61,269 bases of DNA, taken from assembly GCF_030698145.1 (NCBI RefSeq), contig NZ_JAUYNW010000024.1:1-61269 (forward strand). Reading direction: 5' to 3'. Below the pieces are notes generated by a model. That model had not been told where the DNA came from and ran no database searches. It saw nothing but the letters and a program-made list of their open reading frames with translations. Below, piece after piece: positions 55,844 through 61,269 of this stretch. The stretch is from Phenylobacterium sp. Lineage in GTDB: Bacteria > Pseudomonadota > Alphaproteobacteria > Caulobacterales > Caulobacteraceae. Position 1 is the stretch's first letter, and each line of letters starts with the position of its first letter. Made by a program: the position numbers and the translations under genes.

Positions 55844-56794
55844 GTGATCAAGTTGCTGTTGGTGGGCCTGGGCGTACTCCTGGCTCTGTGGATCGGCGCC
55901 GGCTTCGCCGTGGTCGCCGCGGCGGGGCCGTTCAAGCCCGCCGGCGCCATGGTCGATATCGGCGGACGCAAGCTGCGGCTGGTTTGCGAGGGCCCGAAAT
56001 CCGCCCTCCCCGTGGTCTGGATGGAGGCCGGGGCCTGGGGCCTGGCCGCCGACTTCGCCGCGATCCAGCAGAAGCTCACCGCCAAGGGCCTGCGGTCCTG
56101 CGCCTATGACCGGGCCGGCATGGGGTTCTCCGACCCCGGACCCGAGCCTCGCGACAGCGCCGCCATCGTCGCCGACCTGGAAAAGCTGGTCGCCGCCTCC
56201 GGCGAGCGGGGCCCGTTCGTGCTGATGGCCCATTCCATGGGCGGCCAGCACGCGCGCCTGTTCGCCGGCAAGAACCCCGACAAGGTCGCGGGCCTGGTGC
56301 TGCTGGAAGCCACCACGCCGGAAATGACCAGCGATCCCCGCGCCGAGCGGTTCCTGTCGCGGGTCCGGACGGTGGCCCGAGTCTCGGCCGTGGCCGGCAG
56401 CCTGGGGCTGACGCGGATCGCCTACGGCTTCGGCGACCGCATCGGACTGCCGGCGCAGGGCTCGGCCGAGAAGCGGCGCGCCTTCGTCTCCGCCCGCCAC
56501 GCGCGCACGGCCTCCGACGAGGTGCAGGTCTGGCCGCAGGGTTCGGTCCAGGCCGGGACCGTCAACCTCGACCCGGCCTGGCCGGTGGCCATCGTCACCG
56601 CCGGCGACGCCGCGCGGATGGCCGATTGGAACGTGGCCCGCCGCGCGCCCGAGCGGGCCTCCCGCGCCGGGTGGTACGAGAACGTGCCGGCCGCCGAGCA
56701 CGCCACCCTGCTGGGCCTCACCCATTCCGACGCGGTGATCCGCGCCGTCGATCATGTCCTGGCGTCACTGAAGACTGCCCCGGAGCCGCAATGA
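55844..56794 (+). CDS. Alpha/beta hydrolase with N-terminal membrane anchor
   Basis: This 316-residue protein starts with GTG two bases after the phaC stop. A helix (residues 4-27) anchors it. The hydrolase core has nucleophile elbow AHSMGG with Ser131, YDRAGMGFSD, and a C-terminal His. The close link to phaC makes a role in acyl-CoA, ester or PHA oligomer turnover plausible, but this is inferred from position only. The next gene overlaps by 4 bp. Confidence 0.8.
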   Translation: MIKLLLVGLGVLLALWIGAGFAVVAAAGPFKPAGAMVDIGGRKLRLVCEGPKSALPVVWMEAGAWGLAADFAAIQQKLTAKGLRSCAYDRAGMGFSDPGPEPRDSAAIVADLEKLVAASGERGPFVLMAHSMGGQHARLFAGKNPDKVAGLVLLEATTPEMTSDPRAERFLSRVRTVARVSAVAGSLGLTRIAYGFGDRIGLPAQGSAEKRRAFVSARHARTASDEVQVWPQGSVQAGTVNLDPAWPVAIVTAGDAARMADWNVARRAPERASRAGWYENVPAAEHATLLGLTHSDAVIRAVDHVLASLKTAPEPQ

Positions 56795-57330
56795 AAGCCC
56801 TCGCCCTCCCCGCCCTGTTGGTCCTGATCGCGACGCCCGCCCAGGCGCAGACGCCCCAGGCGGCGTTCTTCGATCGCCTGAGCGCCCTCTGCGGCAAGAG
56901 TTTCGCCGGCAAGGTCGTCACCAACGATCCGGCCGACGCGGCGTTCGCCGGCAAGCCCCTGGTCATGCACGTGAAGACCTGCACCCCCGACGAAGTGCGC
57001 ATCCCCTTCCATGTGGGCGAGGACCAATCGCGCACCTGGGTGGTCACCCGCACCACCACGGGCCTGCGCCTGAAGCACGATCACCGCCATGAGGACGGGA
57101 CGCAGGACGCCGTCAGCCAGTACGGCGGCGACACGACCGCGCCGGGCACGGCCTCGCGCCAGGAATTTCCGGTGGACCAGGTCTCCAAGGACCTGTTCGT
57201 CCGCGAGAACCGCGCGGTGTCGGTGACCAATGTCTGGGCGATGGAGGTCGAGCCGGGGCAAGTCTTCGCCTACGAACTGCGGCGGCCCGGGCGGCATTTC
57301 CGGGTGGAGTTCGATCTGGCGGGCGGGTGA
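56791..57330 (+). CDS. Secreted protein, unknown function
   Basis: This 179-residue product has a clear Sec signal peptide (MKALALPALLVLIATPAQA-QTPQ). The mature protein has Cys residues (LCGKSF, KTCTPDEVR) and repeated polar strands: RIPFHVGEDQSRTWVVTRTTTGLRLKHDHRHEDG and QEFPVDQVSKDLF. I do not recognise a named domain. It overlaps the hydrolase gene by ATGA and is third in the phaC transcript. Confidence 0.7.
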   Translation: MKALALPALLVLIATPAQAQTPQAAFFDRLSALCGKSFAGKVVTNDPADAAFAGKPLVMHVKTCTPDEVRIPFHVGEDQSRTWVVTRTTTGLRLKHDHRHEDGTQDAVSQYGGDTTAPGTASRQEFPVDQVSKDLFVRENRAVSVTNVWAMEVEPGQVFAYELRRPGRHFRVEFDLAGG

Positions 57331-57351
57331 ATCCCGGAACGGAGAAAGTCG

Positions 57352-57741
57352 ATGGCGCGCGTGGTTGACGATCGGATCGGCTCTCTTGCGGAGTTGACAG
57401 CCCAGCTCGCGATTGAGCTTCGCGTATCGAACCTCGCCGCCTCCATCGACTTCTATGGAAAGGCCGGACTCGTCCTTGAGCGGCGCACACCGACCTTCGC
57501 CGCCATGCACATCACAGGCCGATACTTGCTGCTGAGTGCAACTCCTGACGTCGCCGCCGGTCCAACGCCTCCAAACCTCCGTATCGTGGTCGACGACGCG
57601 GACCAGGCGTTCGCCAGCGCGGTCGAAATGGGATGGACCCCCAAGTACGCACTTGAAGACCGCGGCTACGGCTTGCGCGACTTCACCGTCACGGATCCCG
57701 ACGGTTACGAAGTGCGGTTTGCTGCTCTCTCGGCGCGATAG
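57352..57741 (+). CDS. Glyoxalase/VOC-superfamily protein
   Basis: The 129-residue protein has a beta-alpha-beta-beta-beta VOC domain: AIELRVSNLAASIDFYGKAGLVLERR, then the second half with LRDFTVTDPDGYEVRFA, where DPDGYE supplies the family's usual Glu ligand. VOC proteins include glyoxalases, dioxygenases and antibiotic-resistance proteins; the specific role is unclear. Base composition is slightly less GC-rich than the phaC genes before it. A large palindrome follows. Confidence 0.8.
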   Translation: MARVVDDRIGSLAELTAQLAIELRVSNLAASIDFYGKAGLVLERRTPTFAAMHITGRYLLLSATPDVAAGPTPPNLRIVVDDADQAFASAVEMGWTPKYALEDRGYGLRDFTVTDPDGYEVRFAALSAR

Positions 57742-57751
57742 CCCGGTTGCC

Positions 57752-57809
57752 CCCAAGGCTGTCATCCCGGCTTCGGCCCCTCGCCGAAGACAGGGATGAC
57801 AGCCTTGGG
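57752..57809. repeat. Nested palindrome, 17-bp perfect arms plus inner 7-bp stem
   Basis: CCCAAGGCTGTCATCCC (57752-57768) and its exact reverse complement (57793-57809) enclose a second stem CTTCGGC/GCCGAAG (57771-57777 and 57783-57789). It lies between convergent VOC and GST genes, one base from the GST stop. It is probably a dispersed intergenic palindrome, possibly used as a bidirectional terminator. The GTCATCCC-type arms resemble intergenic repeats in other alphaproteobacteria, from memory. Confidence 0.85.
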
Positions 57810-57810
57810 A

Positions 57811-58515
57811 CTACCCCGCGAAGCGAGAGATGACGTCGGCCAACGGAACCTGGCCCTTCATCGCGCCGGAGCCCGTCGGGGTCTCGCCGTCCTCCAGCGC
57901 GACACCGAAGACGAAGGCCGGATCGCTCTCGATGCGGCGGCGCAGGGCCGACAGCTTGGGATAGGCCGAGATATCTGGCGCGTCATGGAACTCCGCCCAC
58001 CGCGCGACGCCCGCCAGCACCCCGTCGGCCAGGGTCGGGCGATCGCCGACCAGGAACGGCGTGTCGCCGATCATGGCCTCCAGCTGCCCATGCCGGTCGG
58101 CCACCATCTTGCGGCCCACGGCCCGCAGCGGTTCCTGCATCGCCGGGTCCGGCGGGCTCATCTCCAGCGCAGCCCATAACGGACTGAAGGCGCCGGTGAA
58201 GCCGGTGTTCACGAACCCGATGAGCTGGTGCATCCGGTCGGCCTCCGGCGTGCCGGGCGCGAAGCTGATGCGCCGCTCGGTGTCACGGGCCTCCAGCCAC
58301 TGGGCGATGGCCATGGTCTCGGTCAGCACCCGGCCGTCGTCGGTGATCAGGACCGGCGTCTCGCCCCGGCCGTTCAGGCGCCTGTAGTCGTCGGTGGTCA
58401 TGTCCTTCAACATGTCGACGCGGCTCAGCCGGTAAGGCTGGCCCAACCACTCGAAAGCGGCCACCAGGCCGGTCGCGCTTCCCAGCGGGAAGCCGTAGAC
58501 CAGGATCGGTTCCAT
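57811..58515 (-). CDS. Glutathione S-transferase family protein
   Basis: The protein of about 234 residues has an N-terminal thioredoxin-like domain (MEPILVYGFPLGSATGLVAAFEWLGQPYRL, then TPVLITDDGRVLTETMAIAQWLEAR) and a C-terminal helical domain (DTPFLVGDRPTLADGVLAGVARW). GGAG precedes the ATG. It is divergent from an HxlR regulator with an AT-rich operator-like gap, so the two probably form a redox or electrophile-responsive pair. Confidence 0.88.
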   Translation of the reverse strand: MEPILVYGFPLGSATGLVAAFEWLGQPYRLSRVDMLKDMTTDDYRRLNGRGETPVLITDDGRVLTETMAIAQWLEARDTERRISFAPGTPEADRMHQLIGFVNTGFTGAFSPLWAALEMSPPDPAMQEPLRAVGRKMVADRHGQLEAMIGDTPFLVGDRPTLADGVLAGVARWAEFHDAPDISAYPKLSALRRRIESDPAFVFGVALEDGETPTGSGAMKGQVPLADVISRFAG

Positions 58516-58584
58516 TGTTCGCTCCGTGATGTTTTGAGGATCACGCTGCGCAGCGAGACTGGAACCTAGGCGCCCGACGCCCAA

Positions 58585-58609
58585 TGTAAATTACGCACAA
58601 ATTTGTAAC
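58585..58609. promoter_or_regulatory. AT-rich operator/promoter candidate between GST and HxlR genes
   Basis: A sharp AT-rich island contains GTAAATTAC (an inverted GTAA/TTAC) and a second GTAA at 58605-58608. It lies in the 107-bp divergent intergenic region, close to the HxlR start. HxlR proteins commonly autoregulate and control the divergent neighbour, so this is a plausible binding site. No experimental consensus is claimed. Confidence 0.4.
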
Positions 58610-58622
58610 CGAGGTCCGCCGC

Positions 58623-58967
58623 ATGAAAGACGTCGTCTCCCGCTGCCCCATCGAGGAAGTCATGCGGGTGCTCAGCGGCCGCTGGCCGACCCTGCTGCTC
58701 TACTATCTGAAGGACGGGACCAAGCGGTTCAGCGACCTGAAGCGCGACAATCCCACCGTCTCGGCGCGGATGCTGTCGTTGGAGCTGCGCAAACTGGAGG
58801 ACGCCGGGATCGTGCGGCGCACGGCCCATGGCGGCTATCCGCTGCGGGTCGACTACGACCTCACCGCCTCGGGACTGACGCTGGTTCCGTTGATCGACGC
58901 CCTGGGCGGCTGGTGGGACGTGACGGCAGCCGACAGGTCGGGCGTCGCCATCCGCGACGCGGCCTAG
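58623..58967 (+). CDS. HxlR-family winged-helix transcriptional regulator
   Basis: This 114-residue winged-helix protein has CPIEEVMRVLSGRWPTLLLYYLKDGTKRFSDLKR, the HxlR signature with the conserved N-terminal Cys8, which in related regulators senses electrophiles or disulfide stress. SARMLSLELRKLEDAGIVRRTAHGGYPLRVDYDLTASG completes the winged helix. It is divergent from a GST gene. Its stop overlaps the msrB stop within CTAG. Confidence 0.9.
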   Translation: MKDVVSRCPIEEVMRVLSGRWPTLLLYYLKDGTKRFSDLKRDNPTVSARMLSLELRKLEDAGIVRRTAHGGYPLRVDYDLTASGLTLVPLIDALGGWWDVTAADRSGVAIRDAA

Positions 58968-59446
58968 GTGGCGATGAAGCCCAAGGCGTCGCCGTTGTTG
59001 CAGTAGCGCAGGCCGGTGGGCCTGGGGCCGTCGGGGAAGACATGGCCCTGGTGGCCCAGGCAGCGGGCGCAGTGGTATTCGGTGCGCGGCAGGCCGATCT
59101 TGTAGTCGGTCTTCTTCCCAACCGCGCCCTTGATGGCTGTGTAGAAGCTTGGCCAGCCGGTGCCGCTCTCGAACTTCCATTCCGACTTGAACAGCGGCAG
59201 GGCGCAGCCAGCGCAGACATAGGTCCCGCGGCGCTTCTCCTTGTTGAACGGACTGGTGCCGGCCATCTCCGTCGCCTCGTGGCGCAGGACATTGTAGGCG
59301 CCGATGTCGAGACGCTTCTTCCATTCCGCATTGGAGATCTTGCGCCAAGGCGAGCCGGCATAGGGGTCGGCTGCGGTGGCGAAGGCGGGCGCGGCGGTCA
59401 GGGCGACCGACGATCCGAGGAGGAAGGCACGTCTATCAAGGGTCAT
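58964..59446 (-). CDS. msrB: Peptide-methionine (R)-S-oxide reductase with Tat-type signal
   Basis: This 160-residue enzyme repairs methionine-R-sulfoxide in proteins. Zinc is bound by CAGC (Cys78/Cys81) and CARC (Cys126/Cys129); the catalytic Cys149 is in RYCNNG. GTGWPSFY and GHQGHVFPDGP are typical. The N-terminus MTLDRRAFLLGSSVALTAAPAFA contains DRRAFLL, a twin-arginine-like signal, so a periplasmic MsrB is likely. A folded zinc protein fits Tat export. Confidence 0.9.
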   Translation of the reverse strand: MTLDRRAFLLGSSVALTAAPAFATAADPYAGSPWRKISNAEWKKRLDIGAYNVLRHEATEMAGTSPFNKEKRRGTYVCAGCALPLFKSEWKFESGTGWPSFYTAIKGAVGKKTDYKIGLPRTEYHCARCLGHQGHVFPDGPRPTGLRYCNNGDALGFIAT

Positions 59447-59489
59447 GGCGGGTATACGGCCGCGCGCCGATGGCGGATGCAAGGCGCCG

Positions 59490-59927
59490 CTAGCCTTCCC
59501 ACGCATAGAGGGCGTCCGGCGTCTTTTCCTCGTTGTCGGCGCCGTCGGTCAGCCGCACCAGCTTGAAGTCGCGGGTCTCGTAGAACCGCCGGGCGCGGGT
59601 GTTCTGCTGGAAGGTCCAGAGCTGGCGCGGGGTCCCGTCCTCCAGCGCCTTGGCCAGTAGCATGGGACCGATCCCCACGCCCTGGTGGTCGGGGTGGACG
59701 TAGAGATGCATGACCCAACCGGGCTTGAAGGCCACGTAGCCGGCGATCATCCCGCCCGCCTCGGCCACCCGGGTGTCGCACTCGGGCAACAGCCGCTCGC
59801 TGAAGAACCGCAGGTCCTCCTGCGGCGTGTGCAGCTCGGGCAGGTAGGGCTGCGAAACCTGCATGGTCAGGCGATGCAGCCGGGCGATGGCGCCTGCGTC
59901 GGCGAGGCTCGCCGGGCGCAGGCTCAC
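59490..59927 (-). CDS. GNAT-family N-acetyltransferase
   Basis: This 145-residue GNAT fold protein has the acetyl-CoA pyrophosphate-binding motif [15 protein letters not shown] (Q/R-x-x-G-x-G/A) near residues 77-91 and the family's [16 protein letters not shown]. Substrate unknown. Its start overlaps the argC stop region by 4 bp and it lies upstream of msrB on the same strand. Confidence 0.87.
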   Translation of the reverse strand: MSLRPASLADAGAIARLHRLTMQVSQPYLPELHTPQEDLRFFSERLLPECDTRVAEAGGMIAGYVAFKPGWVMHLYVHPDHQGVGIGPMLLAKALEDGTPRQLWTFQQNTRARRFYETRDFKLVRLTDGADNEEKTPDALYAWEG

Positions 59928-60901
59928 AGGCCCGAGGCCTCCGGCAGGCCCAGCATCAGGTTCAGGCTTTGCACCGCCGCTCCCGAGGCGCCCTTACCCA
60001 GATTGTCCAGCAGGGCGACCAGCCTGGCCTGGCCGGTCTCGGGATTGCCGAAGACATAGAGCTTCATCTTGTTGGTGCCATTCAGGGCCTCGGGATCGAG
60101 CTGGGCGTTGAAGCCGGCGGCGCCGGCGCGGGCCTTCTGCAGGGTTTTGGTCTCCTCGTCGGATGCCACCTCGACAAAGGCTTCGCGCCGATAGGCGCTG
60201 GCCAGGGCGTCGCGCAGGTCCTCGGGCTTGGGCTTGGACGGCAGGGCCCAGAGTTGCAGCGGCACCTCGACAATCATCCCCTGGGCGTAGCGGCCCACCG
60301 AGGGCGCGAACAGCGGCGGATGGTCGAAGCCGCCATGGAGCTGCATCTCCGGCACGTGCTTGTGCTGCAGGGTCAGGCCATAGGTGCGGTAGGCGTCGCT
60401 GGTCCCGTCCGGCGTTGGGCCTTCGAACTCCTCGATCAGCCCCTTCCCGCCGCCGGAATAGCCGGAGACCGCGTTGACCGTGATCGGCCAGTCGGCGGGG
60501 ATCAACCCCTCCTCCACCAGGGGCCGGGTTAGCGCGATAAAGCCGGTGGGAAAGCAGCCTGGATTGCTCACCCGCTGGGAGCTCGCGATGGCCGCACGCT
60601 GGTCCGGCGCCATCTCGGGGAAGCCGTAGGTCCAGCCCGAGGCGGTCCGGTAGGCCGTCGAGGCGTCAATGACCCGCACGGAATTGGAGGTGATCATCCC
60701 GACCGCCTCCTTGGACGCTGCGTCGGGCAGGCACAGGATCACCGCGTCGACCCCGTTCAGCAGTTCGGCGCGGGCGTCAGGGTCCTTGCGCTTGGCCGGA
60801 TCGATCGAGATCAGCTCCAGGTCGCGGCGGCCCACGAGGCGCTCGCGGATCTGCAGGCCGGTGGTGCCAACTTCGCCGTCGATGAAAACCGTCTGGGTCA
60901 T
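59924..60901 (-). CDS. argC: N-acetyl-gamma-glutamyl-phosphate reductase
   Basis: This 325-residue enzyme performs the third step of arginine biosynthesis, reducing N-acetylglutamyl phosphate with NADPH. It has [15 protein letters not shown] for NADP and the active-site Cys116 in SNPGCFPTG, with later GYSGGGKG. It resembles the shorter type 2 AGPR of alphaproteobacteria. The ATG at 60901 has AGGA about 9 bp upstream. It follows rpsI after a terminator and is upstream of the GNAT gene. Confidence 0.94.
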   Translation of the reverse strand: MTQTVFIDGEVGTTGLQIRERLVGRRDLELISIDPAKRKDPDARAELLNGVDAVILCLPDAASKEAVGMITSNSVRVIDASTAYRTASGWTYGFPEMAPDQRAAIASSQRVSNPGCFPTGFIALTRPLVEEGLIPADWPITVNAVSGYSGGGKGLIEEFEGPTPDGTSDAYRTYGLTLQHKHVPEMQLHGGFDHPPLFAPSVGRYAQGMIVEVPLQLWALPSKPKPEDLRDALASAYRREAFVEVASDEETKTLQKARAGAAGFNAQLDPEALNGTNKMKLYVFGNPETGQARLVALLDNLGKGASGAAVQSLNLMLGLPEASGL

Positions 60902-60936
60902 GAGAAGTATCCTGAATTCGGATGCCAGATAGCAGA

Positions 60937-60966
60937 AGGGGCGCTTCGGTTTCCCGAAGCGCCCCT
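60937..60966 (-). terminator. Terminator hairpin after rpsI
   Basis: A 13-bp perfect stem (60937-60949 with 60954-60966) closes a 4-base loop. It lies 26 bp beyond the rpsI stop and upstream of argC, and is GC-rich with only a broken U-tract on the minus strand. It would end the ribosomal-protein transcript. Confidence 0.75.
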
Positions 60967-60992
60967 CCAAACGCGAGTGCTCGCGCGCGGGT

Positions 60993-61269
60993 TTAGCGCT
61001 TCGAGAACTGGAAGCTGCGTCGGGCCTTGGCCTTACCGTACTTCTTCCGCTCGACCACGCGGCTGTCGCGGGTCAGGAAGCCATGCGGCTTCAGCACCGG
61101 GCGCAGGCCCGGCTCGTAATAGGTCAGGGCCTTGGACAGGCCGTGGCGGATCGCGCCGGCCTGGCCGGACAGGCCAGAGCCTTGCACCGAGACGATGACG
61201 TCGAACTGGCCTTCGCGATCGGTGACCTGGAAGGGCTGGGCGATCATCATGCGCAGCACGGGACGAGCG
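60993..61269 (-). CDS. rpsI: 30S ribosomal protein S9, C-terminal part (runs off the window)
   Basis: The last 91 codons are present: [26 protein letters not shown], then [17 protein letters not shown] and the C-terminal [16 protein letters not shown], whose basic tail contacts P-site tRNA. The 5' part lies beyond the window, presumably after rplM. A strong hairpin terminator follows. Confidence 0.96.
   Translation of the reverse strand, partial: ARPVLRMMIAQPFQVTDREGQFDVIVSVQGSGLSGQAGAIRHGLSKALTYYEPGLRPVLKPHGFLTRDSRVVERKKYGKAKARRSFQFSKR

Overview
This 61 kb window is a high-GC chromosome segment from an alphaproteobacterium of the Caulobacterales, probably Caulobacter, Phenylobacterium or a close relative. 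The lineage is inferred from a PopA-type c-di-GMP receptor (REC-REC-GGDEF with the active site lost and the I-site kept), a cold-shock protein with two CSDs, an NDUFS4-type complex I protein, pstS standing apart from pstCAB, and an sdhE-mfd pair divergent from recG. Genes are dense, often overlap by 4 bp, and four convergent pairs share parts of one stop-codon tetranucleotide.

Layout. 1-1.3 kb: start of tmk, rlpA and tRNA-Ser(UGA) with its promoter. 1.4-4.4 kb: an unusual single-chain trypsin-like protease plus NUC endonuclease, then a lower-GC orphan lipoprotein. 4.5-8.3 kb: a Baeyer-Villiger-type monooxygenase divergent from an acyl-CoA ligase. 8.5-13.3 kb: small proteins, an orphan lpxA, a DUF6152/DUF6644 pair, two 16S rRNA modification enzymes and a PNPOx-like protein. 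13.4-25 kb: a hybrid histidine kinase, SDRs, two CaiB-type CoA transferases (one with reversed lobe order), a TusA-like protein, YihY, pstS behind a Pho box, popA, and a tyrosine-phosphatase-like gene frameshifted by a 13-bp tandem duplication.

25-32.7 kb: DNA repair and recombination (mfd, recG) with sdhE. 32.7-37.2 kb: an LPS inner-core operon, kdsA-hldE-hldD, ending in a DUF3089 gene that lacks its nucleophile. 37.4-42.9 kb: CFA synthase and sulfur amino-acid genes (cysK, sseA, metC) with an orphan amino-acid-binding protein. 42.9-45.2 kb: a scar of two truncated genes, a PEPxxWA-CTERM protein and an AraC regulator. 45.3-47.8 kb: tRNA-Arg, the NDUFS4-type gene, tRNA-Pro, a thioesterase, a DUF192 protein, the cold-shock protein and tRNA-Glu. 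47.9-53.3 kb: alaC-hom-glpX-recJ. 53.3-61.3 kb: a phaC operon, a VOC protein, a large nested palindrome, a GST/HxlR divergent pair, Tat-type msrB, a GNAT protein, argC and the 3' part of rpsI with its terminator.

Most of the window is conserved core genome. The parts most worth following up are the protease-nuclease fusion, the phosphatase frameshift, the DUF6152/DUF6644 pair (possible copper site), the lobe-swapped CoA transferase, and the truncated-gene scar near 43 kb. I see no CRISPR array, transposase, integrase or rRNA. All calls are from reading the sequence and recalled family knowledge; no database search was run.
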